From Marinobacter sp. EhC06 (GTDB lineage Bacteria; Pseudomonadota; Gammaproteobacteria; Pseudomonadales; Oleiphilaceae), in NCBI RefSeq assembly GCF_001650915.1, contig NZ_LXYO01000012.1, positions 310,001 through 374,000 on the forward strand: DNA of 64,000 nt, in the 5' to 3' direction. Both the position numbers and the translations under genes were made by a program. Below are positions 35,361 to 44,420 of this stretch, piece by piece. The notes under the pieces were generated by a model, which was given only the letters and a program-made list of their open reading frames with translations, was not told the origin of the DNA and made no database searches. Position 1 is the stretch's first letter. Each line of letters begins with the position of its first letter.

Positions 35361-38300
35361 CTATGCCGCCGGTTGGCGTCGGTCCCGGACAGACTGAATC
35401 CATTTGTAAAACACGGGGACCAGCAATGTGCCCAGAACGGTGGCGGCAACCATGCCACTGAGAACCGTAATACCGAGGCTTACCCGGCTTGCCGCTCCGG
35501 CGCCGCTGGCAAAGACCAGCGGTAGTACGCCAAGCACGAACGACAGGGCAGTCATCAATACCGCCCGGAAGCGCAGTACCGCCGCTTTCTGGGCCGCCTC
35601 GGCGGTCGACATGCCGGACTGGCGCAGCTGCATGGCGAACTCCACAATCAGAATGGCGGTTTTGGTGGAGAGCCCGATCAGCAATACCAGGCCCACCTGG
35701 GCGTAGATGTTGTTCGCCAGCCCCACCAGCCAGAGCCCGGCCATGGCGCCGGCAAGGGCCAATGGCACGGCGCCAAGCACCGCTACCGGGAGGGTCCAGC
35801 TCTCGTATTGAGCCACCAGGAACAGGTACACGAACACCAGGGCCAGCAGGAAGATAACCGCTGCCAGATTACCCGCCTGTATTTCCTGCAGGCTCTGCCC
35901 GGCCCAGCTGAATTCATACCCTTGCGGCAGACTTCCTGACAGCTCTTCCATGGTCGCGATGGCGTCGCCGCTGGCAAAGCCTGCTGCCGCCTCCCCGGAG
36001 ATGGTTACCGAGCGCTTCAGGTTAAAATGCTGGATGCTTGAGGGCCCGAGCACAGGCTTGAGCGAGGCCAGCGTGGTCAGCGGCACCATATCGCCATCCC
36101 GGTTGCGGACAAAGTAATGGGACAGGTCCTCAGGGCGCTGCCGGAATTCACCTTCGGCCTGTAGAAGCACCCGGTAGTTCTTGCCGAACCGGGTGAAGTC
36201 ATTCACGTAGAGCGAGCCGAGCTGGGTCTGCAGGGTAGAGAAGATATCGGAGAGCTCGATACCCAGGGCCTTGGCCTTGTTCCTCTCAACCTCCAGCAGA
36301 TATTGCGGAATGTTCGCGCGATAGGTGCTGTATACCCGGGATAGCGCTTCGCGCTGGTTGGCCTCGTAGATGAGGCCATTCATCACCTGCGCCAGTTCCG
36401 AAACGTCCCTGCCCTGATTGTCCTGCAGACGGAAATCAAAGCCGGATGAGGTGCCCAGACCCGGTATCGGGGGCGGGTTGAAGACCATCACCTGGGCCTC
36501 GGGGATTGTCCAGAGCCTGGAATACAGCCTTGGAATCACCGCGCCGAGGCCAAGACTGGCCTCTTCCCGCGCTTCCCAGTCCTTTAGCATAACAATCCCG
36601 AGACCATTGTTAGTGGCAGCGCCACCCAGTAATGAGAAGCCGGACACCGTAATGAAATCGGTCACTGCCGGATCTTCCAGAACCATGTTGGTGACTTTGC
36701 CAAGCACGGCTTCGGTGCGCTCCAGGGAAGCAGCATCGGGCAACTGCACATCCACGAACAGGAAGCCCTGATCCTCCGGCGGCACGAATGCCGAGGGCAC
36801 TGATTTGAACAGGCCGGCACCGGCAACCAGGATCACCGCCAGGGTAACGCCAACGAGAGCCCCTTTGCGAAGAAGTTGCACCACAAGCTTTGAGTAGCCA
36901 CTGGTGGTCCGCGTAATCATTACCTCGAAGGGCCGGAGCCAGCCAATGGCCTTGTCCCCGCTCCTGCCAAGCAGCGCAACGCACAGAGCCGGGCTCAGAG
37001 TGAGCGCGTTGATTGATGAGATGATCACCGCCACTGAAATAGTGACTGAGAACTGCTGGTAGAGCTTGCCGGTAATCCCGGGCATGAACGCCACAGGCAC
37101 GAACACGGCCAACAACACCAGAGTGGTGGCAATCACGGGGCCTGTGACCTCGGCCATCGCCTTGGTGACCGCCTCACGTATGGGCAGTTTCTCCTCGGCA
37201 AGGATGCGTTCCACGTTCTCGATAACCACAATGGCGTCATCCACCACAATGCCAATGGCCAGAACCAGCCCGAACAGGGTGATGGTGTTTATGGAATAGC
37301 CAAGCACCGACATAACCGCAAAGGTGCCGATCAGAGAGACCGGGATGGCAATACTGGGAATCAGCGTGGCCCGCCAGTTCTGCAGGAACAGGAACACCAC
37401 CAGGATCACCAGGCCGACGGCCTGGAACAGGGTAACGATGACTTCGCTGATGGAGCGGCTGATAAACTCTGTGGTGTCGTAAAGTACGGTGTGATTCACA
37501 CCCTCCGGAAAACTGACGGACGCCTCATCAACCAGTGCTTTTACCCGTTCTGCGACCTCCAGTGCATTGGCATCGGGCAGCTGGTAGATCACCAGGAATG
37601 CCGTGTCCTGATTGTTCAGTTTCGCGGTGGAGGTATAGGAACGGGAACCCAGCTCGATACGCCCGACGTCCCTGAGGCGCACAAAGCCGCCATCGGGCCG
37701 GGAGCGGAGAATGGTCTGGGCAAACTCTTCGGGGTCTGACAGGCGTTCCCGGGTCTGGATACTGTAAACGAACTGTTGGCCCGCAGGCACGGGCGGCTGG
37801 CCGAGTTTGCCGGCCGCGACAATCTGGTTCTGCTCACGGAGCGCGGCCGCAACCTCGGCAACGATCACATCCAGTGAGGCCATCCGGCGGGGATCCAGCC
37901 AGACTCGCATGCTGTAATCCTTCGCGCCCATCACTTCCGCCGAACCCACGCCCGGCACCCGGCCAAGGGCTTCGACAAGGTTATTGGAGGCGTAGTTGCT
38001 GAGGAAGACACCGTCCAGGTCCGGTCGCTCGGAGGTCAGGTTGATACCCATCAGCATGTTGCCAGCCTGCTTGCTTACCACCACGCCCTGTCGCCGGACT
38101 TCATCGGGCAAAAACGGTTCCGCCAGGGCAACGCGGTTCTGGACGTTGACCTGGGCGATGTCTGTATCGGTGCCGCTCTCAAAAGTGAGCGTGATCTTGG
38201 CCGTGCCATCACTGGAGGCGGTGGACTCGATGTAGATCATGCCCTCCACCCCGTTCAGCTGTTGCTCTACCGGGCGGATAACCGCTTCCTCAACTACCTG

Positions 38301-38465
38301 GGCGCTGGCCCCCGGAAGCGATGCGGTCACCTGGATCTGGGGCGGGGCCATGTCCGGATACATGTTGACCGGCAGAATGCGTAACGCCAGTAGCCCGGCC
38401 AGGGTAATCAGTATGGAAATGACAAACGCGAACTTCGGTCGATGGATAAAAACCCGGCTGATCAT
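35361..38465 (-). CDS. RND multidrug efflux pump, inner-membrane subunit (AcrB/MexB type)
   Basis: 1034 residues, normal HAE1-RND length. Opening FIHRPKFAFVISILITLAGLLALRILPVNMYPD, the proton-relay helix IGIVVDDAIVVIENVERIL (Asp pair), and PPEDQGFLFVDVQLPD in the periplasmic loop identify it. Twelve membrane helices in two halves. It is downstream of its membrane-fusion partner with a 4-base overlap. No outer-membrane TolC-type gene is adjacent, so a channel from elsewhere is expected. Substrates likely drugs, solvents or bile-like compounds. Confidence 0.94.
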   Translation of the reverse strand: MISRVFIHRPKFAFVISILITLAGLLALRILPVNMYPDMAPPQIQVTASLPGASAQVVEEAVIRPVEQQLNGVEGMIYIESTASSDGTAKITLTFESGTDTDIAQVNVQNRVALAEPFLPDEVRRQGVVVSKQAGNMLMGINLTSERPDLDGVFLSNYASNNLVEALGRVPGVGSAEVMGAKDYSMRVWLDPRRMASLDVIVAEVAAALREQNQIVAAGKLGQPPVPAGQQFVYSIQTRERLSDPEEFAQTILRSRPDGGFVRLRDVGRIELGSRSYTSTAKLNNQDTAFLVIYQLPDANALEVAERVKALVDEASVSFPEGVNHTVLYDTTEFISRSISEVIVTLFQAVGLVILVVFLFLQNWRATLIPSIAIPVSLIGTFAVMSVLGYSINTITLFGLVLAIGIVVDDAIVVIENVERILAEEKLPIREAVTKAMAEVTGPVIATTLVLLAVFVPVAFMPGITGKLYQQFSVTISVAVIISSINALTLSPALCVALLGRSGDKAIGWLRPFEVMITRTTSGYSKLVVQLLRKGALVGVTLAVILVAGAGLFKSVPSAFVPPEDQGFLFVDVQLPDAASLERTEAVLGKVTNMVLEDPAVTDFITVSGFSLLGGAATNNGLGIVMLKDWEAREEASLGLGAVIPRLYSRLWTIPEAQVMVFNPPPIPGLGTSSGFDFRLQDNQGRDVSELAQVMNGLIYEANQREALSRVYSTYRANIPQYLLEVERNKAKALGIELSDIFSTLQTQLGSLYVNDFTRFGKNYRVLLQAEGEFRQRPEDLSHYFVRNRDGDMVPLTTLASLKPVLGPSSIQHFNLKRSVTISGEAAAGFASGDAIATMEELSGSLPQGYEFSWAGQSLQEIQAGNLAAVIFLLALVFVYLFLVAQYESWTLPVAVLGAVPLALAGAMAGLWLVGLANNIYAQVGLVLLIGLSTKTAILIVEFAMQLRQSGMSTAEAAQKAAVLRFRAVLMTALSFVLGVLPLVFASGAGAASRVSLGITVLSGMVAATVLGTLLVPVFYKWIQSVRDRRQPAA

Positions 38466-39652
38466 TGGCTCGCCTCACCCGTCTGGATGAGCGCACCGGT
38501 TTGCGGGTCAATCTGTTTCTGAACAGCACTGACGGTAACTCCGGGCCGAACTTTCTGGAGGCCCTCCACAATCACCTGGTCACCGGCTTCGAGCCCTGAA
38601 TTGACCACCAGCAGAGCTCCTTCCCGCGCGCCGGTCTGGATGAAGTGCTGGGCCACCTGATTCTGGTCATCAACCACCAGAACAAACTTTCCTTCAATGG
38701 TCTCCTGGACCGCTACCTGAGGGACAAGCACCTGGGCCTCACCTGACTGCCCCTCAACCCGGAGTGTCACGTACAGGCCTGGCACGAGGACCGCATCGGG
38801 ATTGGGGAAGACTGCTCGCATGGCAACGGTGCCTGTGCTGGCATCGGTCTGCACATCGGCGAAATCGAGCACACCATCCTGCTCATAGCGCTCGCCATCC
38901 GGCAGTGTCAAAGAGAGCCCTAAAGACTTCGAAAACGCCTCGGCGGATTCAGCACCCCTCCGGCGAAAGCTGACAAAATCAGCTTCGTTGACCTGGAATT
39001 CAACGTAGACAGGGTCCGTCACCAGCACCGACGTGATGGGCCCGGTTGCAGGACTGACCACGGCTCCCACATCGTAATTCAGGCGCCCTATCCAGCCATC
39101 AAACGGGGCTCGTATTTCCGCATATTCCAGATTGGTATCGGCCTTCTGAACCGCCGCCTGGGCGGCCTTTAACCGACTTTCAGCCGCACTGAAACGGTCT
39201 TTGAGTTTGTCCAGGTCCGCGGCGGAGAGGAACCCTTTTTCTGACACTTCCTCTCCGCGCCTTAGGTTTCGGGTTGCGGACTCCAACTCGGCGCGGGCGG
39301 CGGCCAGTTCAGCATCCGCCTGCTGAAGATCAGCGCTCGCGCGAGTATCCTCAAGCCGGATCAGGAGTTCGCCCTGGCTGACTTTCGCTCCCTCGGTGAA
39401 AAGGATCTCCCGGATTTCTGCTTCAATGCGCGGCGTAATATCGGCTTTGGCAGAAGCCGCCGTTCTGGCAACAAAATCCCGGGAAGGCCGTATCTCGCTG
39501 GCATCAAGCACCACCACAGAGACGGCGACGGGGTTGGTTTGTTTTTGTTCCTGAGGCTCAGAACAGCCTGTCAGCGTGATTGCGCCCCACACCAGAAGAA
39601 GGAGAACAGCCCCTTTTTTCAAACCTGCTTTCCATCTTGCAAAAACCGGCAT
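38462..39652 (-). CDS. RND efflux periplasmic adaptor lipoprotein
   Basis: 396 residues from ATG 39652 (AAGGAGA before it). Lipobox TLTGC at about 29. Alpha-helical hairpin near 100-175 (LQQADAELAAARAELESATRNL) flanked by lipoyl halves ITPRIEAEIREILFTEGAKVSQGELLIRLED and AEIRAPFDGWIGR, then beta-barrel and membrane-proximal domains. Works with the RND pump downstream. A 13-base palindrome lies 25 bases upstream of the start and may be the repressor site. Confidence 0.93.
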   Translation of the reverse strand: MPVFARWKAGLKKGAVLLLLVWGAITLTGCSEPQEQKQTNPVAVSVVVLDASEIRPSRDFVARTAASAKADITPRIEAEIREILFTEGAKVSQGELLIRLEDTRASADLQQADAELAAARAELESATRNLRRGEEVSEKGFLSAADLDKLKDRFSAAESRLKAAQAAVQKADTNLEYAEIRAPFDGWIGRLNYDVGAVVSPATGPITSVLVTDPVYVEFQVNEADFVSFRRRGAESAEAFSKSLGLSLTLPDGERYEQDGVLDFADVQTDASTGTVAMRAVFPNPDAVLVPGLYVTLRVEGQSGEAQVLVPQVAVQETIEGKFVLVVDDQNQVAQHFIQTGAREGALLVVNSGLEAGDQVIVEGLQKVRPGVTVSAVQKQIDPQTGALIQTGEASQ

Positions 39653-39676
39653 TATTTCATCTCCTTGAATGGATAC

Positions 39677-39689
39677 TTCCCAGTGGGAA
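39677..39689. promoter_or_regulatory. Palindrome upstream of the RND operon
   Basis: TTCCCA-G-TGGGAA, perfect 6-bp arms, 25-37 bases before the adaptor start codon. Another inverted repeat, GATAAG/CTTATC (39763-39784), is in the same divergent gap. Either may bind a local repressor; no TetR or LysR gene is beside the operon, so the regulator is unknown. Confidence 0.45.
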
Positions 39690-39885
39690 TAGCGAACGCC
39701 CGCACTAAGATTAGACAATGCCTTTATGGCAGGCCATTGAACATCCAATTTTTCTCAGCCGGGATAAGCCGGTCCAGTCTTATCCGGTTTCGATCAACAA
39801 TTAGATGACCTCAAAACTTTGCTATATTTGCTTTGAATAGCGTCGGAACTGGAAAAAAACAGTTCCATCCCTGGACTCGCCACGA

Positions 39886-40527
39886 ATGGACTTGCCGATG
39901 AGACCGCCGATTTACCCTCGCTCTTTGCTCGCAATCATTTTCATTGCTCTTTTTCTTGCTGGATGCGCCTCAGGCCCGGAGGTGAAAAGTATCAGCAAGG
40001 CCCCGAATGTTTCTGATGCCCCCAGAAACCTTCTGGTCCTTGCCATCAGCCCGAAAGAAAACAACAGATCGCTCATGGAAGCAGCATTGGTCTCGCGGCT
40101 GCGCGCCGCAGGCTATGAGGCTGAAGCATATGGTCCGGCTCCATCCTTGCCCTGGAAGGATTCAGACGCACTTCGCGAGAAAGTCAAAGAGCGACTGCAG
40201 ACGCAGACGGCCGACGGTGTTCTAACCGTCTCACTGGTGCGAAAAAACCGGCAGGTTGAGCATATTCCGAACCAGGTGGTGTTTAATCCTGTCGTCACCA
40301 ATATTGGTGCGCTGGGGTCCGTCACCTACATGGAAACCATGACAATTCCGGACCGTTACGAGGAATCCACCGAATACATCCTGAGAACAACATTATTCGA
40401 TACGGACTCTGGCAAGGCCATCTGGCAAATGTTTTCCAGCACCATTGATCCGACATCTCTTGAGCAGGCAACCGAGGAGTTTTCTCGGGTTGCTGTGCGA
40501 GAGCTTCAAAAATCCTTCAAGGAATGA
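39886..40527 (+). CDS. Lipoprotein of unknown function (A)
   Basis: 213 residues at most; ATG 39886 or the in-frame ATG 39898 could be the start. Lipobox IALFLAGC with lipidated Cys at about 27, Ala at +2, so outer membrane likely. The mature part is a mixed alpha/beta protein with VLAISPKENNRSLMEAALVSRLRAAGYEAEAYGP and TADGVLTVSLVRKNRQVEHIPN, similar in outline to periplasmic domains of DUF4136-like lipoproteins. Overlaps the next lipoprotein by 4 bases (ATGA), so they form a unit. Divergent from the RND efflux operon. Confidence 0.75.
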   Translation: MDLPMRPPIYPRSLLAIIFIALFLAGCASGPEVKSISKAPNVSDAPRNLLVLAISPKENNRSLMEAALVSRLRAAGYEAEAYGPAPSLPWKDSDALREKVKERLQTQTADGVLTVSLVRKNRQVEHIPNQVVFNPVVTNIGALGSVTYMETMTIPDRYEESTEYILRTTLFDTDSGKAIWQMFSSTIDPTSLEQATEEFSRVAVRELQKSFKE

Positions 40528-41063
40528 GCCAACACATGACCATCCACAAGACCGCAAAGTTCTCTGCCGTAATGTTGGGGTTGTCCCTGGCAGGATGTGC
40601 TTTTCAGGATACGCTGTCGCTTGGAGTTGACGATCCCTGCGCCTCACTGAAAGGCATCGTTGCTGACTACCCCTCAGGATTCGAGCAATACCGGGGCAGC
40701 CCAAACGGTTTCAGATCGGTTACTGTCTACAATGCGAAGGAGCAGTTGATAAAGGGACACTGCGAAATCTGGAGTTGGGCAAATAACGACAGCGCCTACG
40801 TCTGCTCCGGCAACACCCCCAATGACGAGGTTGCCACCACGAGGTACGACGCGGCCGTCAACTGGATGGGGCAGTGCCTGGGTGAGAGCTGGGCAAGCGA
40901 GGAAGGCGAAAGAACGCGAGATGGAGAAAATGCCGGAATGGTAACCCGGTTTCGCTCGTCCGAAGCTGGCAAACCGAATGTGTCGGTTCACAGGGTAGCA
41001 TTCCGCGGAGATTCCGCGGTTTATGTCTATGTGGGGACACCCAGTCGGTTGGCCGAGTTCTAG
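40524..41063 (+). CDS. Lipoprotein of unknown function (B)
   Basis: 179 residues from ATG 40524, or 175 from the ATG at 40536. Lipobox LSLAGC with Cys near 25. The mature part contains CASLKGIVADYPSGFEQYRG, VTVYNAKEQLIKGHCEIWSW and four or more Cys residues that could form disulfides. Ends before a strong bidirectional terminator. Coupled to lipoprotein A. No family recognised. Confidence 0.7.
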   Translation: MSQHMTIHKTAKFSAVMLGLSLAGCAFQDTLSLGVDDPCASLKGIVADYPSGFEQYRGSPNGFRSVTVYNAKEQLIKGHCEIWSWANNDSAYVCSGNTPNDEVATTRYDAAVNWMGQCLGESWASEEGERTRDGENAGMVTRFRSSEAGKPNVSVHRVAFRGDSAVYVYVGTPSRLAEF

Positions 41064-41091
41064 CCGAAGAAACGCAACCAGCTGAACAATG

Positions 41092-41121
41092 AAAAGGGCC
41101 ACCGCGACAGATGGCCCTTTT
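41092..41121. terminator. Bidirectional intrinsic terminator
   Basis: AAAAGGGCCA (41092-41101) pairs with TGGCCCTTTT (41112-41121) around a 10-base loop; T tract to 41122. It lies between lipoprotein B and the convergent livM-like gene. Confidence 0.88.
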
Positions 41122-41144
41122 TGTTTTCCGGACTGACGAGGGGG

Positions 41145-42140
41145 TCAACCCAGGTTCTTTTTCACGAACTTCTGGACCTCTCCCACGATACCGCTGCGGA
41201 ATGCCAGTACCGTCAGGACGAAAATTCCCCCGAGGATTGGGTCCACCCAGTCACGCAGGGCACCCTGGGACAACTGGTACTCGATATTCACCACAAAGGT
41301 GGCACCAACCACCGGGCCCAGCAGGGTTCCCATACCGCCAACCAGAGTCATCAGGATAACCTCGCCCGACATGTGCCAATGGGCATCGTTCAGGGAAGCC
41401 AACTGGAACACCACGGATTTCATGGAACCAGCGAGACCGGCCAGGGCCGCCGAGATGACGAACGCGAGCACCTTGTAACGGTCCACGTTGTAACCCAGTG
41501 AAACGGCACGGGGTTCGTTCTGCTTGATAGCCTTCAGAACCTGGCCAAACGGGCTGCTGACGATGCGCTGTACCAGCAGGTAGCAGGCGATGAACACCAC
41601 CAGAACGAAGTAGTACATGTTCAGGTTGTCTTCGAGATTGATAAAGCCCAACAGCTCGCCACGTGGAATGCCGTGCATACCGTCTTCACCGCCCGTGAAC
41701 TCAGACTGGACGAAGAAGAAGAACACAAGCTGCGCAAGCGCGAGGGTTACCATCGCGAAATAGATACCCTGGCGACGAATCGACAGCAGGGCAAAGCCCG
41801 TGCCCAGCGCCGTGGCCGCAAGCGTTCCCGCGATGATACCCATCTCTGTGGTGAGCCCGCTGTAATTACTGAGCAGATAACCGGTGGTGTAACCACCTGT
41901 GGCCAGGAAGGCCGCGTGCCCGAATGACAACAGTCCGGTAAAACCGAACAATAGGTTGAACGCCACCGCAAACAGCGCGAAGCACAGGATCTTCATCAGG
42001 AAGACCGGATAGATCATGAATGGCGCGGCAAGCAGGATGAGCAGCAGCACGCCGTTCAGCATCATCTTTTTGCGATCCTGGGCGGCCTGTTCCTCAACGA
42101 TAGCCTTGTGAATGTCGGCGGAATTGACTGGCTGATTCAT
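41145..42140 (-). CDS. livM: Branched-chain-type ABC transporter permease LivM
   Basis: 331 residues. About nine hydrophobic segments; family-typical FNLLFGFTGLLSFGHAAFLATGGYTTG and the loop IKQNEPRAVSLGYNVDRYKVLAFVISAALAGLAGS. Permease of a Liv-type importer, last in the leftward livGFKHM run. Start at 42140, two bases after livH stops. Given the adjacent acyl-CoA ligase and thioesterase, the substrate may be a carboxylic acid rather than an amino acid. Confidence 0.9.
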   Translation of the reverse strand: MNQPVNSADIHKAIVEEQAAQDRKKMMLNGVLLLILLAAPFMIYPVFLMKILCFALFAVAFNLLFGFTGLLSFGHAAFLATGGYTTGYLLSNYSGLTTEMGIIAGTLAATALGTGFALLSIRRQGIYFAMVTLALAQLVFFFFVQSEFTGGEDGMHGIPRGELLGFINLEDNLNMYYFVLVVFIACYLLVQRIVSSPFGQVLKAIKQNEPRAVSLGYNVDRYKVLAFVISAALAGLAGSMKSVVFQLASLNDAHWHMSGEVILMTLVGGMGTLLGPVVGATFVVNIEYQLSQGALRDWVDPILGGIFVLTVLAFRSGIVGEVQKFVKKNLG

Positions 42141-42142
42141 GT

Positions 42143-43030
42143 TTATGCCTCCTTACCGAACAAGCCACTGGGCCGGAACATAAGAACCAGAACCATGACC
42201 AGGAAGATGACCGCCGAGGATGCCGGCGGGTAGAAGGTTTTGGTAAGCCCTTCAATAACGCCCATCAGAATACCGGTGATAATGGCACCGCCGATGGAGC
42301 CCATACCGCCGATGACCACCACGGCGAATACCGTAATCAGTGTGGCTGACCCCATGACAGGAGTCACCGAATAAATGGGCGCGGCCAGAACACCGGCGAA
42401 GGCTGCCAGCGCAACACCAAACCCGTAGGTGAGGCTGATCAGAAGCGGCACGTTAATGCCAAAACCCTGCATCAACTGAGAGTCTTCCGTGCCGGCCCGC
42501 AGATAGGCGCCCAGCTTGGTTTTCTCAATCACGAACCAGGTTCCAAAGCAGACCACCAGGGCCGCTACGATGACCCACGCCCGATAATATGGCATGAACA
42601 TGAAGCCGAGGTTCACGCCGCCCTTGAACACGTCAGGCATGGTGTAGCGAAGGCCGGAAACCCCGAACCAGTTTACCAGTACACCCGAGATGATCAGCGC
42701 GACACCAAACGTCAGCAGCAGGCTGTAAATGTGATCCTGCCCCGCGATGCGACGCAGCAGAAAATATTCAATGGCGACACCGAAGGCACCAACCAGAAGT
42801 GGCGCTAACAATAAGGCGACCCAGTAGTTCACGCCCAGATAGTCGAACATCAGGACGGTGGTCATGGCGCCGAGCATATACATGGCGCCATGGGCGAAAT
42901 TGATGATCTTCAGCAGACCGAAGATGACCGCGAGCCCAAGGCTCAAAAGGGCGTAAAAGGCGCCGTTGATTATTCCGATCAGGAGCTGGCCGGATAGCAC
43001 AGCTAAAGGGACGCCGAAAATCATGGACAT
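42143..43030 (-). CDS. livH: Branched-chain-type ABC transporter permease LivH
   Basis: 295 residues. LLIGIINGAFYALLSLGLAVIFGLLKIINFAHGAMYMLGA is the typical N-terminal helix pair and FVVIGGMGSIGGAIITGILMGVIEG is near the C-terminus. Partner of LivM. Upstream livK is separated by 106 bases that form a hairpin, which may favour higher levels of the binding protein. Confidence 0.9.
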   Translation of the reverse strand: MSMIFGVPLAVLSGQLLIGIINGAFYALLSLGLAVIFGLLKIINFAHGAMYMLGAMTTVLMFDYLGVNYWVALLLAPLLVGAFGVAIEYFLLRRIAGQDHIYSLLLTFGVALIISGVLVNWFGVSGLRYTMPDVFKGGVNLGFMFMPYYRAWVIVAALVVCFGTWFVIEKTKLGAYLRAGTEDSQLMQGFGINVPLLISLTYGFGVALAAFAGVLAAPIYSVTPVMGSATLITVFAVVVIGGMGSIGGAIITGILMGVIEGLTKTFYPPASSAVIFLVMVLVLMFRPSGLFGKEA

Positions 43031-43090
43031 TGGGCTAACTCCAGAAGCAGCACAGGGATTGTTTTTTGGCTTTGTTCTTTTCCGTTCTCA

Positions 43091-43124
43091 TGGGTTCGCC
43101 CTGCCCTGTTGCAGGACGAACCCA
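43091..43124 (-). terminator. Intercistronic hairpin between livK and livH
   Basis: TGGGTTCG/CGAACCCA (8 bp) plus CCTGC/GCAGG (5 bp), one mismatched pair and a 6-base loop. It sits just after the livK stop on the leftward transcript. There is no T tract, so it more likely protects the upstream mRNA than terminates it. Confidence 0.6.
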
Positions 43125-43136
43125 AAACGGTCGCTT

Positions 43137-44348
43137 TTAGTTATTGACCAGTTTGCACTTGCTCTCGGAGAGCGGACGGTAAGACTCTTCGGCCGGGATG
43201 GTCCGCAGGATCTTGTACAGATCCCACTCGTTCTTGGACTCGGCCGGGGTCTTCACTTCCGCCAGGTACATATCATGCACCATGCGGCCATCAACACGGA
43301 TCTTGCCGTTCTTGGCAAACATGTCATTGATGGGGGTATCCATCATCTGCTTGCGCACAGTCTGGGCATCGTCAGAACCGGTCGCCTCAACAGCTTTCAG
43401 GTACTGCATGGTGCTTGAATAGATACCTGCGTGAACCATGGTCGGACGAACGCCGGTTTCTTCCATGAAGCGATCAGACCACTCGCGGGTATCATCATTC
43501 ATGTCCCAGTACCAACCGGTGGTGAGCTGAATGCCCTGGGCAGTCTGCGCACCGAGCGCGTGAACGTCAGTCAGGAACAGCAGCAAAGCCGCCAGAGTCT
43601 GGCCAGACTGGGTTACACCGAACTCACTGGCGGTGGTGATGGCGTTGGTGGTATCAGCGCCTGCGTTTGCCAGACCGATAACATCAGCACCAGATGCCTG
43701 AGCCTGGAGGATGAACGATGAGAAGTCCTGGGTCGGGAACGGATGGCGCACAGCACCAACAATTTCACCACCGTTGGCTTCAACAACGCGTGTTACATCG
43801 CCTTCCAGTGCATGACCGAAGGCGTAGTCGGCAGTCAGCATGTACCAGGTTTTGCCACCCTCTTTAACGACCGCACTGGCAGTACCGTTGGCCAGCGGGT
43901 AGGTGTCGTAAACATAGTGGATGTGGTTGGGGGTACAGTGTTCGTTGGTAATGCTGGAAGCAGCTGAACCGGAGATGATCCCCAGGCGATCGTTCTCTTC
44001 CAGGATTTTGCTCACGGCAATGGAAACAGAGGAAGCGACCATACCAGCTACGAGGTCTACGTCCTCGTTCTCAACCCAGCGACGAACGGTGCTGGAGGAA
44101 GTATCCGGGCTGTTACGGTCATCGGCGCTGACCACTTCGATCTTGGCACCGTTTACCTGCCCGCCAAAATCAGCGATGGCCATTTCCAGAGCCTTCAGGC
44201 CATTTGGTCCTGCCAGGTCACGGTAAGTGCCGGACATGTCCGCCAGATAACCGATCTTGACCGTGTCGTTGGAAATGGCCGCCTGGGCTCCGCCTGCCAT
44301 CATGGCTGATGCAACGGCTGATGTCAGAAGCTTTTTCATCATTGTCAT
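43137..44348 (-). CDS. livK: Liv-type periplasmic binding protein
   Basis: 403 residues with a signal peptide (MMAGGAQA-A, about 23). Periplasmic binding protein type 1: VKIGYLADMSGTYRDLAGPNGLKALEMAI, VVSADDRNSPDTSSSTVRRWVENEDVD and GVRHPFPTQDFSSFILQAQASGADVIG are typical of substrate-binding proteins for amides or aromatic and short organic acids. The ligand is inferred to be a carboxylate from neighbouring genes. Start at 44348 or the in-frame ATG 44342. Confidence 0.9.
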   Translation of the reverse strand: MTMMKKLLTSAVASAMMAGGAQAAISNDTVKIGYLADMSGTYRDLAGPNGLKALEMAIADFGGQVNGAKIEVVSADDRNSPDTSSSTVRRWVENEDVDLVAGMVASSVSIAVSKILEENDRLGIISGSAASSITNEHCTPNHIHYVYDTYPLANGTASAVVKEGGKTWYMLTADYAFGHALEGDVTRVVEANGGEIVGAVRHPFPTQDFSSFILQAQASGADVIGLANAGADTTNAITTASEFGVTQSGQTLAALLLFLTDVHALGAQTAQGIQLTTGWYWDMNDDTREWSDRFMEETGVRPTMVHAGIYSSTMQYLKAVEATGSDDAQTVRKQMMDTPINDMFAKNGKIRVDGRMVHDMYLAEVKTPAESKNEWDLYKILRTIPAEESYRPLSESKCKLVNN

Positions 44349-44420
44349 TGTTGTATCTCCGCTACTGTCTTGCGTTGGTTCGGGTTGTTGTTACTTTTCT
44401 TGCTCTCGTCCTATCCGGGA

